Shown piece after piece: positions 11,040 through 22,781 of a stretch of DNA of 64,000 bases. The stretch covers positions 133,703,968 through 133,767,967 of the forward strand of contig OZ018328.1 of the NCBI GenBank assembly GCA_963969495.1, read 5' to 3'. The stretch is from Ceratothoa steindachneri. Lineage: Eukaryota; Arthropoda; Malacostraca; Isopoda; Cymothoidae. The notes below the pieces were generated by a model that did no database searches, had not been told where the DNA came from, and saw only the letters and a list, made by a program, of their open reading frames with translations. Positions within the stretch are counted from its first letter, which is position 1. Every line of letters starts with the position of its first letter. The position numbers and the translations under genes were made by a program.

Positions 11040-12870
11040 GTTTCATCTCTTGTCAGAAACCATCATGGACGCCTCCTTATAAATCCTCCCCATTCACAGA
11101 TATTATTACACAACATGATTTATTTTCACTCTTCTCGTTATATTTCTCTGATAAATTCTCTCTCATAACCAATCCAATGATATCTAATCCACTCGCAATT
11201 TTCGCAAAGACATTCTAATATATTATATTCACATGTCAAGTTTCAGCGATTCTTGGATGCACGTTAACCTAGGACCCATTTGATTGATATCTTCAATCCC
11301 GCCATGATGCAACTTGCCAATTTTGTATTCACTCGTCTCAATCCAAATATCCGATATAGGGTTCTTATTGCCCTGCAATTCCTTTCAAACATTTATATCT
11401 CTTCATCACATATATTATTACTCCCATATACTAACATTTGGATCAGCGCAATTTAATGTAACTTTATTTCATGTTCTCCACTCAAACCCTTGGAATTCAC
11501 TAACTCTGGTCATTTCCAAAATTCTCATTTCATTCATAACCCTGTTATTGTGGTCTATTACATTTGAATCAATATCGAAGCATATTATTAAATAATGCAA
11601 TTGCTCAAGGCGTTCATCATGTTCTCTAAAATCACAACCGATTACATCCTAAGCCCCGTAATGCCATCTTACATTTCTCAGCAGATAATTTCTCCTCCTC
11701 CTCCTCACACAAGCCCTGCCAAACGCTTAAGTTAACACGTTTAAATCACTCTCCCACACAATCATTGCATCAAGAGATCAGTATGCATAAAGAAGGAAAA
11801 AACGTATTACTTACAATTCTAAATCCACATTTGTACTTCTTTCTGCACATCATCCATAGATTTCAAACAACTTCGCGACTTCATATACCCTTGCCTCCCA
11901 CCCTTAATTTCCTTTTAATTTTTCCCTCACTTCAAACATACAACTTTTTACACTATACAACAGTTTTCGACATAGTCCATAAATTCGTAGAACATGAAAA
12001 AGAGCTACCTTATTGACAGAATCTTCGTATTTCCTTACAACGTTAATCTACCATGCAACCTACACCTCATATTTCCTGCCTTCTCAATCCACTGGCTCAG
12101 TGCAAATAATTAACATCAACCTTTACCTGATCTGAACCTTGTTGCCTATCATTCACTCTGCTAAACTTAGCTGGCATTTAATTTTCACACACTTTTCTTC
12201 TATATAGCGCATAGAACATTCACTAATCAGCTACATTTCGATTATAGTCATTTTATCACACAATTACCAACATTTTGTGCCCTCTGCTATTTTCATCAAT
12301 CTAAACTAGCGTATTTTACAGTGCTAGGAACCCTTTGGTTGTTTATAAGTTTCATACCTTATAAAAAAGCAGATTTGCATGCTCAAAGTAAACATATCCA
12401 CTTTATGCCGCATTCTTGTATTACACATCTCATCAAAGTACTCTCTTTATCTACCTAAGACTTCTTTATCACTCACAGATATCATTTGATTCTTATTTTC
12501 TACATGAATAATTTTGGCTTCAAAGCTCTTTCAAGTCCTTCCGATTCATATTCATTTTCTCATCCAGATCTTCGTTCACTTTCACCTTCAAGTTTCATTT
12601 GCACTTTCTCGTATTTTCCAAATGTTTTAATGCATTTATTGCATCCTGATATTCATTCATATCCCTCTATCTGAAATACTCAAGTGCGCTCAGAAGAAAC
12701 AATAAGTATGTTTCACAGTTCCCATCAACTATGCAGGCTACATCAGCATTCCAGCACTCCGCATGGCATTTTCTCTTCCCAATCACAGTGCAGCAACATC
12801 TATACTTTCTTAAAGAAGCTTCCTCTTTTCCCTGGTTAGCATTCAATTTCTCTTTCCTAATCATAAGCTT
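11040..12870. other. C-rich, G-poor strand-asymmetric region without recognised gene
   Basis: Plus strand is pyrimidine-rich with few G: in 11461-11520, for example, 17 C against 5 G. Short plus-strand open frames (11314-11595, 11765-12016, 12486-12674) encode hydrophobic S/L/F/H-rich peptides expected from this composition. I see no conserved domain. Confidence 0.5.
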
Positions 12871-13040
12871 TCTCACTTGCATACTCTTCCATCGCTTAAG
12901 TATCCTTTAGACCACTATGTAGAACTACTGGAGAAGAAGAATACGCCGAACTATTCGAAGACTGAGAACCAAGAAGATAAACACAAAGAAACTCTGGCTG
13001 GAGTGGTTCGGTGCTGGAAGACCATACCTCCGGAAAGAGA

Positions 13041-13292
13041 CAGAAGTGGTTGTCGGAGAATTTATACGACATCGCCACCAACAGTTTCTTGCCTCCTAGA
13101 TCCCCCGATTGTAACCCCAAAGATTACTATGTGTGGGGTGCGGTTGAGAAATAGACCAACCACTCTGCTTGCAGCTCCAAGACTGAGCTGGTGGCCAAAA
13201 TCAATGAGGTGTTCGAAGATCATCCAAGTGATACAGTGAAGAATGCATGCGCCAAGTTTTGGAGCCGTCTGGAGGCCGTTGTGGAAGCTTAG
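13041..13292 (+). pseudogene. Mariner-like transposase C-terminal fragment
   Basis: Reads in one frame as QKWLSENLYDIATNSFLPPR, SPDCNPKDYYVWGAVE (D3 catalytic block), one TAG stop, then KTELVAKINEVFEDHPSD and CAKFWSRLEAVVEA ending at TAG 13290-13292. This is the last ~80 residues of the DDD transposase family also seen at 2366-2754. The D1 and D2 blocks and TIRs are not present. About 100 bp upstream, a short segment at 12935-12990 resembles one at 14705-14760 (both contain ACTGAGAACCAA), so a small dispersed repeat may flank it. Confidence 0.8.
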
Positions 13293-14155
13293 GGGGATCC
13301 TTTGAGAAAACTCTTATCTCCACGCCCTAATCCAGATGATATTTAAAAAAATATAAAATACCTTTATTTTTTCTGAGATATTGCGGGTTTTTTCTTTTAT
13401 GCAAACTGTCAAATTTAGCCTTAACACGCAGTATATACCAACTCAGTTCACAATTGATGTTATTTAACTGGAAAGACTCAGAATTCTCAATATCTGTCAT
13501 GAGTTTTGTTTGTGGAAGAATCGGTTTCTGGGACGAGGTTTCCTCGATCAAAAATGCTCATTCTCGTTTAGTCACTATATAAGACACTCGCCTAAAGAAG
13601 GGAAATCTATTCTCAATCTCGAATTCATAAGAAACTATAATAATAATAATATAATAACAATAGTAATAATACAAGAAAAATAAACAATATTTCATAATCA
13701 TCTCTATACCACAAATTGGGGTTGGTACGCCTCAAATCCGGGAAAGTTTTCAGTTGAGCAACTTCCTATGGCAGCGGCCCATATCAAGGTGTAATCGCCG
13801 TTTACGACACCCATCGTAAAAACGCTATAGGCATCCTTCCTGCCATACTTTCAGTCAGGCATATATATTATTATGCTATGTATGAATATTTATAGGGCTG
13901 TAATCCCTACGTAATGTTTTCTGCGCAATGTTAAAGGCATATTTTTTTAAGAGCAATGAATTCCATTCCTGCCCGAACGATTATATTCGGAGGAAATATG
14001 GCTCATCTTTTTTATATTTATATATATTTTTTTTTAAATAAAGCTGGAACGATCATAGGCGATCTGAAGGTTATAAAAAGATACTGGTGAGCTGTGAACA
14101 TATCTGGAAGAGAATCCACGGATAAGCCCAGCAGTCAATATGTGTTGTTTAAACT
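13293..14155. other. AT-rich spacer with short (AAT)n tract
   Basis: Contains a degenerate ATA/AAT simple repeat at about 13638-13680. No gene was recognised. Confidence 0.4.
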
Positions 14156-14157
14156 CG

Positions 14158-14545
14158 AGCTACTCTGTATGGCAAGAGAAAAAGGTTAAACAGTGTTCAG
14201 TCATTCCTAAGTGGATATGGCATGGCCACCCCACCTGGATCAAATTCTGGAGTGAGACCTCCTCACTTGGAGGTATTCCACGTGAGGTTAAGCTGCAATA
14301 GAACTCGCATATTTTAGCCATGGGCCGATAGCACAAACAGGTGGTAAAAAGGTCACATAACATGCAACAGCCTCATTCCACAGGACAGCCTCACAGAAAA
14401 AGCAGACCCACTTAATGGTGATAAAATTGGAGTGGGGCTACAGCACAGGCTATAAGATGAAAGGGTTCTCGTTTGATCTCTCAAGCGGTCGTAGGGAGCA
14501 AAAATGCCATGCGCTCTCGAGAAGATATAAACAACAACAACAGAC
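14158..14545 (+). repeat. SINE-like dispersed repeat, copy 1, (ACA)n tail
   Basis: About 390 bp, matching the reverse complement of 26334-26705 along its whole length with scattered differences. Shared blocks, read on the minus strand here, include ATTAAGTGGG, GAGGCTGTTGCATG, TGTGCTA-CGG, CTCACTCCAG and GATCCAGGT. In plus orientation it ends in ACAACAACAACA, a tail type common in SINEs and some LINEs. No clear tRNA A/B boxes were identified, so SINE status is inferred from size, tail and dispersal. Confidence 0.7.
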
Positions 14546-14569
14546 TCCATAGTTAAATGAGGACACAAC

Positions 14570-16310
14570 TTTTTATGCTAAGGAACTAGAAAAAGGTATT
14601 TCAGGTGGTTGTCGTTTTAATCCTTAAGGCGTAACGGGCCAAATCCTACCCGGAGTTGATTGGAATCGAATTACATACCTTGGGGGCAGGATGGAACGAT
14701 AGGAGAATGAAGATACGCTGAATTATTTAAGTACTGAGAACCAATAAGATGAAACCAAACCCACACCACCTTCCACTACTCGTGAGTATAGATTGAACGG
14801 GATAACCATTTGTATGGAAACCCATGGCCCCGGATGAACCCTAACACCTGTAATTTGAGGCAGGATAAGAGCCTTAGTGTCTGGGTTAGAAGATAAGGTG
14901 GTTATTATGTTTCCCTCTACTTCGGATTTGCTCGGGTTGTATCGGATTTTGAGAAATAGTTGTTCGTTTTCGAACCCCACTTACCAGTTACCAACCCAAA
15001 GGAGTGTAAGCAATATTCCCTTTTTTGATCCATCAAAAAAGGTAGTTTGTGAACGAAGTTGTTCTGGATGTTTAGGATAGGATAGGCTCTCACGGAGATA
15101 TTATTGACCTATTTCCATTTGTTCCGAGTTCGTCTTTTCTATTTATTTCATATCTGTCGGGGTATTTTTCTTAATTTCTCTCTTATTTTCTTATTAATCA
15201 TTCCATTTGTACTATAGTTGGAAGAAAAAAACAATTAAAAATTACTCCATGGATCAAGCAAATATTGAATCATGCTCTTAATTTTTATTGTTTGATTCCT
15301 GCAACTCTATTTCAATTGAATGATTAATTGAGAAATAAGGGAAAATTTCATAAAATTCAACGGTCTTTTTTCCTTCAGGTAATTGTAATAGATGCCAATT
15401 ATAAATAAATCCTTGATTGTATGCTGAAGGTTTCTTGGTGCAGAATCCTATATTTTTTTTAGTTTTATATTAGGGTCACGTAGCGAAATGGACTTTGTGT
15501 AAAACTGTTATTCGCCATCCCTTTGCATTGTTTTCCAATTACTATCTCTTAGCCTACTTTATAGATAATTTTAATGTCCCTTTACTTCTCCATTACTATA
15601 TTTACGAAACACTTTATAGAAAAAAACATGAAGGTGTCCTTTTCGTTTTCGATTGTCTTAAGATAAAAATGGCAGGCTCAAGAAAGTTGGTTGGACCTTT
15701 ACTAAATTATTCTGCTTGAAATTTATTTTTAAATTCTTTGAAATCTTCCTCGCCCTACTCCCTTCTCTTGTGCAAAAGGACTTGAACACAAAATCTGACT
15801 GGGTGGGTTATATTTAGAATTATTATAAGTAGAGTGGGAACCTAAATAAACGCCCCCGCGAGAGAAAGGATAGCCATAAAATTTTGTTTTTATATATTAT
15901 TGAAAATTACATTTCGATAATCTTCTTCCTAGAATAAAAACAGCGAAACTTATCTCATTCATACACATTTAAGATAAACAAAAGGAGTCAATGAGGAAGA
16001 TGCGAGAAGTATACAATGAGCGCGTTGATTAATAGCCAGGGTAGCCTTCGGGAAGAGTCGTTCTAAAGGTCTCCGATAAATAAAATAACCAATGAATTGC
16101 GGTTTAAAATGGTTTTACGATGCCTAAAAGTTATAAAATCATGAGTTGCTCTTCTTATCCAGACAACCATGAAAATAATGATCTCTATTTAGCTTAATTT
16201 CCGCACGAAGAACGAAAATGTTTGAAGCGTCAGCAATTTTTGTAAGGAATGTGTAGATTTTTATAAATTCTATTTTGCTACACAAAAGAATTATATGCAA
16301 AACTGAGTGT
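14570..16310. other. Spacer before the LTR element, no recognisable gene
   Basis: AT-rich. An 85-codon minus-strand frame at 14723-14980 and a 74-codon plus-strand frame at 15495-15719 show no familiar domain. Confidence 0.4.
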
Positions 16311-17781
16311 CGTAGAATGGACTCTCGACGATATACCATATATAACTATTCGTTGAGGAAACTTATTTAATTAACTTTAGAGTGAGTGGATGTCTGGCTG
16401 GCCGATATTATGTATCTTCGATATGCTTAAGAAGTGGAACTGAGCTCAAGGATAATAATATTGCTATCATTAATAAAATAGAGTTTTATTAATAATAACT
16501 ATCAACAACACATAAAACGGAAAATATTGACATAATCAGAGAATGGAAAGGGTCGTGGGGACTCGAGATAATCCGAGGATTAAAAGATTTAAAAAGGTCA
16601 AACAAATATAAAGTTGAGGGGAGGGGATGGTTCGCTAAACCATTTATAGCACAGGATAGAGTTGACAAAAGGGATAAATACTCAAAGGTAACGTTCGGCT
16701 TACGTAATTATACTTGTGTTCTGCAGAGGAAGACGACGTGAAGGAATTTTCAGTCCGCTGGCGAGTTCCAGCCGAAGGGAGGGGGGGGGGATTAAATGAT
16801 CCTGACGTAGCGTCTTTGAATGAGAACCATTTCTTGACGAACGGCTTTAAGAACAATGGCTGTTCTACGTTGTTCTCTTCTGAACAACAGGGGGGGGGGG
16901 GTGAGAACCGTTTCTTGTCAACGAGCTCGAACGAACAATAGCTGTTCTAACGTTGTTCTCTTTCTGAACAACAGGGGGAAGGGTGAGAACACTTTCTTGG
17001 CGAACGGGCTCAAACGAACAATGGCTGTTCTACGTTGTTCTCTTCTGAACAACAGGGGGGGGGGGAGAACCATCTCTTGTCTACGGGCTCGAGAACAATG
17101 GCTGTTCTAATGTTGTTCTCTTCTGAACAACAAGGGGGAAGGGTGAAAACCGTTTCTTGGCGAACGGGCTCAAACGAACAATGGCTGTTCTACGTTGTCC
17201 TCTTCTGAACAACAGGGAGGGGGGGCGAGAACCGTTTCTTGTCAACGGTCTCAAAAGAACAATGGCTGTTCTAACGTTGTTCTCTTTCTGAACAACAGGG
17301 GAAGCCTAGTGGACCTGGCGGCTCGAAGGCTCGAACCTTGGCACTCAAGGGATATTGTCCTTCTTCTGGAGAAGTGATGGTAAATCTCGAGGTAAAGGTC
17401 CCTTGGTGCACAAGTTGAGAGTGGGTCGTAGTGATGTTTCGCGACGAAAATCTGGATCTCCAATCTGAATCTTAGTGGTTAAGTTTTCATCTAAATAGCC
17501 GGGACATCTCCTTGGCGTGGGGGACAATGGAGTGGGAGCTTCAAGGGAATGCACAGCCAAGCCTGATAACAATGCCTTATCTGCCCATAAGCCTAACTCA
17601 ATCTGGCGAGGTCGGCGCATGGGCGAAAGGGGGAAGATAAACTTCCTTGTCTAAACATTGATTCAGGTGGCTGCGATAAGGCGCTAGGCTTCAAAGCGAA
17701 GATGCACGTGGGTAGCATCGTGGTTTTAAATAACATGTGATAGTAGTTGAAAATTAAGCGGCCTCAACCCGTTCTATCACA
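16311..17781 (-). repeat. 3' LTR of the gypsy-like element
   Basis: 1471 bp, homologous to 22782-24048. In element orientation it starts TGTGATAGAACGGG and ends CCATTCTACG (the other LTR ends in ACA). It contains six tandem ~82-bp units at about 16850-17300, each with GAACAATGGCTGTTCTA and the perfect hairpin GTTGTTC-TCTTCT-GAACAAC, plus G-runs of 5 to 12. Confidence 0.92.
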
Positions 17782-17788
17782 CCCCTTC
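17782..17788 (-). other. Polypurine tract next to the 3' LTR
   Basis: In element orientation GAAGGGG lies directly before TGTGATAGAACGGG. This is the expected position of the plus-strand primer used in reverse transcription and supports the LTR boundary and the minus orientation. Confidence 0.75.
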
Positions 17789-18199
17789 ATTACGGGGAGA
17801 GTTGTCACTTCGAAAAAAAAGAGAGAAGGGACAACGATAGAGCTCCGTTGTGGGGAACTCGTTTTCTTGTACCAACCGTACCTTCCTGCACCTAACTAGT
17901 ATTACCTCAATACATATGATTATATTCATCTTTTGATTATAGGGGAAAATAACCTTTAATACAACTTAATCAAAAAAAGGGGCATGGAACAATGAAATGA
18001 TATAAAATTAGTACATATGGGACAAAATAATTTATACGTAATTTAATGCGTAAAAATATATATACATACAAAAAAAAATAGACATTGAGCGTTAAAAAAT
18101 TCAGACATATACATTAACTAATTATCTTACAAGAGAATCTAATTTAAGTCGTACAAGACGGTATATACATACATAGAGATCCTAATCCTACGAATACCA

Positions 18200-19455
18200 T
18201 TACTCTACACTATTTGGTAACGCATTCCTACTGAGTGCGTCAGCGACCTGGTTATCGGAACCTTTTATATAATTTATTTTAAATTGATACTCTTGCAAGA
18301 GTAAACTCCAGCGCATGATTCGGCCGTTGGAGTGTAGCACATTCCTAGTATAGGCTAACAGACGGTGGTCGGTTCCTATCTGAAATTCTTTTCCTATCAA
18401 GTACATTTTGAATTTGTCTATAACCCAGATAATTGATAGAGCTTCCTTCTCTATAGTGGCATATCTCTTTTCGCGTGGTAATAATTGGTGACTAGCATAT
18501 GTAACTGGATGACTTGTTCCGTCATCCTCGTATTGAAGGAGTACACCTCCAATGCCCTCGTTGCTCGCGTCGGTCTTAATCCCAAAGGATTTTTTCCGGG
18601 TTGGGCAACTTTAAAATGGGGGCAGAAATGAGCTTACTCTTGAGCTGATTAAAATAGGAAACAGCGACATCATTCCAACGTAGACGATCGGGGGTATTCT
18701 TTTTTAAAAGGGTGCTGAGGGGCGCCGAAATTGCAACGAAATTCGGAACAAATCGCCGATAGTAAGAAGCTGATCCTAGGAACGATCTCAATTGCTTCTT
18801 TGTAATCGGGAGGGGCATGTCGGCGATTGCCTTAATCTTGTCCTCCTGGGGACCTAACTGGCTTTGTCCTATTTTGAAACCCAAGTATTTTATGGTTTCG
18901 TGGGCAAAATGGCACTTGCTGGGGCCAATGGTGAGGCCATTTTCACGCAGTCGCTCGAAGATAGCTAATAGGGTGGTTAAATGGTGACTTCATTCGCGAG
19001 TAGCAACGTAAACATTATCGAAGTAAAAGGATACATTCGGAAGTCCATCCAACAACCTTCTCATGAGACGGTTATAGTTGCTACAAGCAGTGATGACGCC
19101 AAAAGGAATGCGCTTGAATTGCATAAGGCCTTTCTCTGTTGCAAAGGCGGTATATGCTTTCACCTCGGGCTGGAAGGGGATTTGATAATACGCCTTGCAC
19201 AAATCGAGTTCTGAGATGAACTTGGCGTTTTCAAAAAGGTGGAGGTTTTGGTCTACCAACGGGATGTGCTTGGCGTCGAACACAGTTACTGAATTTAACT
19301 TCCGGAAGTCGATGCCCATCCGATAAGAGCCATCAGGTTTCTTGACCATGACGATTGGGGAACAATAACTAGAGGTGGAAGGTTCTATTATGTCTAAACT
19401 AATTAAATTATCAACTTCGGCGTTAAAGACTTGGCGTAAATGAATCGGCATGGAA
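18200..19455 (-). pseudogene. Gypsy-type reverse transcriptase and RNase H (C-terminal end of pol)
   Basis: RT copies the element RNA and RNase H removes the template. RT starts around MPIHLRQVFNAEVDNLISL (19451) and shows SSYCSPIVMVKKPDGSYRMG, FISELDLCKAYYQIP (motif A), FKRIPFGVITA (motif B) and VSFYFDNVYVAT (motif C), where the expected YxDD is YFDN with Asn codon at 19014-19016. Connection: PITKKQLRSFLGSASYYRRF and the segment following (18884-18576). RNase H ends FQIGTDHRLLAYTRNVL, INYIKGSDNQVADALSRN and stop TAA at 18200-18202. The order RT then RNase H at the 3' end of pol with no integrase after it is the key oddity. Frameshifts near 18960 and 18580 and the altered active site make it inactive. 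Confidence 0.92.
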
Positions 19456-19764
19456 TAGGGTTTTGACCGGCGGGTTCTAAGGTTGTTAATTTGATATCAT
19501 GCTCGAAACTAGTAGCGCATCCAGGCTTCTCTGAAATAACTTCGTCGAACTGACATAATAGTTCTTGTAGCTGAAGTTTGATGTGATGTCAGCTGCGCGT
19601 CAATATCCAGGTCAGAGGGTTTAAAAGGCTCGCCTGCTAGGGAAGGAAGAGGGTAATCGGCATCAGGTTAGATGCACACTGTCTGTATTACATTAAGGGA
19701 CTCCGCGGGGTAATCCTCTTCAAGCGCCGATGTTTCGTCCAGTGCTACGAAGGTATCTCCATGG

Positions 19765-20873
19765 GCGCGTCGGTGGTACTTTTTCAATAAGTTGACGTGA
19801 TAGAGCTTATCGCCTGCTGGGGGTACCAATGAGGTAATCTACCGGTCCTCGTACCTCGCGGACCGAGTACGGACCTTTCCATTGGCTCAGTAATTTATCA
19901 CTGGCTGTGGGAAGGAGCAGGAGTACTTCATCGCCGGTCTAAATTTACGATCTTCGGACCTGACATCAAAATAGGTTTTGTATTTCTCCAAATTGACATC
20001 TGGCGTAGGTCCAAGACATAGGCGTAAGATGACTGGAGTTCTTGATCCAGTTGGGGCTTGATTAACAACTCCTTTAAAATACTGAGTGGCCCGCGTACAT
20101 TACGTCCATAAAGGAGCTCGAACGGGGCGAATCCTAATGTACAGTGGGGAATTTCCCGATAGGCGAATAGGGCGACCGGGAAATATCAGTGCCATTCGCG
20201 GGGCTGCTCGGCACAGATCTTCTTAATAATGGATTTTAAATTTCCATTTAATTTCTCGCACATCCAGTTTGTCTGTGGCCGGAAGGAAGTGGTAAAAAAG
20301 GGGCTTTACCATGAGCAGCTTCCCTACGTACTCCATCAACTCAGAGGTGAATTGTCGGCCTCTATCGGAGAGTATTTCCTGTGGGACGCCTACCCTTGAA
20401 AAGATGGAAATGAGGGCCTCGGCGCAAGAAATACTGTCGATTCGGCGAAGGGGGACAGCCTCGGGAAAACGGGTAGCAAAGTCTACCAAGGTGAAAATGT
20501 AGCTGTGCCCTTCGCTCGAATGGGGTTGAATAGGGCCAACCAGGTCGATGGCCACTCTGGAGAAGGGTTCAGTAATGACTAGTCCCCTTTATGAGGGAGC
20601 AGGTTTGACCCGCCCCTTAGCGGACGTCTTCTGACACACATCGCACGATCGACAATGATTTCAGATGTCAGCTGCAGCACCCGGCCAATAAAAATATTTA
20701 AAAATGCGCTGGCCCGTTTTAGTGTGACTAAAATGACCGGAAAAAATGCTGTCATGAGCCACTTTGAGCACTATAGGGACATGGGATCGTGGAAGGCATA
20801 GGACAGTAGTAACAGCGTTATTACTGTCCTCGGCGGATCGATAAAGTAAGCCACCTTGCTCCAGGTACCTGAT
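19765..20873 (-). pseudogene. Gypsy-type integrase, located upstream of RT
   Basis: Integrase inserts the cDNA into the genome. The zinc-binding region includes LKVAHDSIFSGHFSHTKTGQ and then NHCRSCDVCQK after a TGA near 20661. The core begins MAIDLVGPIQPHSSEGHSYI with catalytic Asp in TLVDFATRFPEAVP and second Asp in EILSDRGRQFTSELMEYV. After a frameshift near 20300, translated pieces include LNGNLKSIIKKI, FAYREIPHCTLGFAPFELLY and the GPY-like module WKGPYSVREVRGPVDYLIG followed by YHVNLLKKYHRR. These sequences are gypsy-like, not copia-like. It lies between protease and RT and was not seen after RNase H. Confidence 0.88.
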
Positions 20874-21037
20874 GACTTTGAGGCCACGGACAGTCTCCGT
20901 ATCCTGGTTTTGGGCCTTATCCCAAAAGGGTGTTAGTGCTTTACACTCCTTTTGTGCCGTCCTAAAGTCCTGGTTAAGGATCTCCGAGAATTCGGACGGT
21001 ATCGGGGTTCTGAGGGGGACAGACTCCTGGGCTTCCT

Positions 21038-21335
21038 TCTTTGCTCGATCTCGAGTAAGAGTGGCCTGGGACACAGGGTCGGAACATATTTGAGGGCTCT
21101 GTCCTATAAGTACAGAACATAATTTTATGGGTGCTGAAATGACTTCAGCCCAGCCATCATAATATTGACACTGCAGGTAACAACTAACGACGGGGAATCG
21201 GTTCGCCCGCCTAAGGTAGTCATGTACCACCGCAAATTTTTCGTGGTTAGGGTCCACTGGGGGAAGGAGCTCGTCGGACACGATGAAATACGTGCATCCT
21301 GTGTCCCTGACGAGAGTCGATACTCGGCAGCCGTT
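21038..21335 (-). pseudogene. Retrotransposon aspartic protease region
   Basis: Inside a 289-codon frame (21530-20661) the segment NGCRVSTLVRDTGCTYFIVS holds the DTG active-site triad expected for retropepsins, followed by about 90 residues (VVSCYLQCQYYDGWAEV, KLCSVLIGQSPQ) of suitable size. The same open frame starts in the gag zinc knuckle and runs into the integrase N-terminal region, so gag, protease and integrase were contiguous here. Retropepsins act as dimers and cut the polyprotein. This is the least damaged part of the element. Confidence 0.8.
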
Positions 21336-21499
21336 CACGCTGTCCTCCTCAAATTTCAAAGTTCCCGGTGAACTTTTGTCAAAAATAAAATTTACCTGGT
21401 GGCCTGACGGAGGGGGAGAAGTTGCTGCTTGGGTCTGTACCACCGGGGAAGCCGGGAGGGCATTAATCTGGTGAACTTGGTGGGCTGGTCCGCTTTTTA

Positions 21500-22488
21500 G
21501 CCTAGAATTTTTGGGGCAACTCCAGCTCATGTGGTTTTCTACACCACAGGTGAAGCATATGATTGGTCGCTTCGGGAAGAGAGATGGAGGAGAAATCCTA
21601 ACGGGAGGTTTGGAGTCGCGTTGTTGGTTTTGGGGAATGAAGTTTTAGGGTTTTACGGGGCCCGAAAACTTCGTTAGCTTTCCTGGGAAGGGGCGCGAAT
21701 CCTTCCTTTTTACCTTGTAGGCGGGTTGGTGAGAAGTTCGATTCTCCTTTGGGTATAAATTATGGCTTGCGGCATAGACATCCGCTTCTTCGGTACATTC
21801 TTTAAAGGTCTGGCACCGACGATCCTTGACGAACGCGCGGATCTCCTTTGGGACTCGTAGTTAGGATCAACCTTTGAAGATTCTAACCAAAATTTAAAGT
21901 TCCTCTGAAGAATGTATCCGAATTGACGGAACGTCTGTCCGGGTTTAATACGACCCCCTCAAAATTCTTGGCGGTAGAAATCGGGAGTCATATTATGAGC
22001 GGCCAATAACTCAGCTTTTAAGGTGCTGTAGTTAATTGTACACTCAGATGGTAGAGATATACAAAATTTCGCGCCATTTACAATTTAACAAGGGAAGTAA
22101 TCTGACTACACCTTCAGCCTCCAGATCCATGTTATTGATTTCGAGGATTTTTTCGAAGTGGGCTAAAAATGCACCGAAATCCTCTCCATCCTTGAAATTG
22201 GGAAGCTTTAGTGAGAGATTGAGGGAAGGCTTCTGAACGTAAACTTCCTAACTGTATTTCTGCTTTAACACGAGCTAATTTAATCTGATGGTGAAGCTCA
22301 GCTTGTCTTTTCCGTTCCTCTCTTTCTTCTCGTTGGATTTCTCTTTCTCTTTCTTTTTCTTCTCGTTGTTTTCTCTGCTCCTCTTGAATGCACTCCTTTA
22401 GTTCTTTTCCGGGAAGTCCCACGGATTCTCCTTGCGCTTTAAAGATTTCGAACTGAGTCATCTTTGCACTTGGGGGCGCAATAGTCAA
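21500..22488 (-). pseudogene. Gag of the gypsy-like element, degraded
   Basis: Structural protein. The N-terminal frame (22488-22132) starts MTIAPPSAKMTQFEIFKAQG and has a strongly charged coiled-coil-like stretch EEQRKQREEKEREREIQREE at about residues 35-60, then KLARVKAEIQLG. This layout resembles gag proteins of Mag-like and related gypsy elements. The middle (22130-21560) is broken by several stops and shifts but still yields pieces such as IRAFVKDRRCQTFKECTEEA. It ends with a CCHC zinc knuckle, CFTCGVENHMSWSC, at about 21520-21561, which spans the Met at 21530 of the next open frame. Confidence 0.82.
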
Positions 22489-22781
22489 CCAACTAAAATT
22501 CCTTGCAATAAGAATTATGCCTTCAGGCGAATTTTCCTACCTAAATATGGGCACTGACCAATTCGTACTTGGTTTCTCGATCCAAATAACCACTGACTAA
22601 AATCAAACAAAAAAAAACACAAGGGGATAGCAATAGTTAAAACAAAAGGGAACTACTATACTCTATTATTATAACGAATAACACTAAGCTTTACTCGACT
22701 GAGATCAGTGTTTGCAAAGATATAGCGTTAAACCTTACACACTTGATACCAAATTTAAATAGTGTATATATATATATATTT

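Noticed and set aside
16850..17300. Hormone-response-element or heat-shock-element reading of the LTR palindromes, and G-quadruplexes from the G-runs
   Set aside because: Half-site spacing does not fit either consensus, and the G-runs are about 80 bp apart.
16850..17300. CRISPR-like array from the regularly spaced LTR repeats
   Set aside because: Whole units are repeated without unique spacers, in a eukaryotic LTR.
17782..18199. Possible envelope gene between RNase H and the 3' LTR
   Set aside because: Only about 400 bp with no long frame, signal peptide or transmembrane segment, so the element is treated as a retrotransposon without envelope.
22735..22760. TGGTATCA as an initiator-methionine tRNA primer-binding site
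   Set aside because: Only eight bases fit a plant/copia-style site, animal initiator tRNA would predict a different sequence, and it sits unusually far from the LTR.
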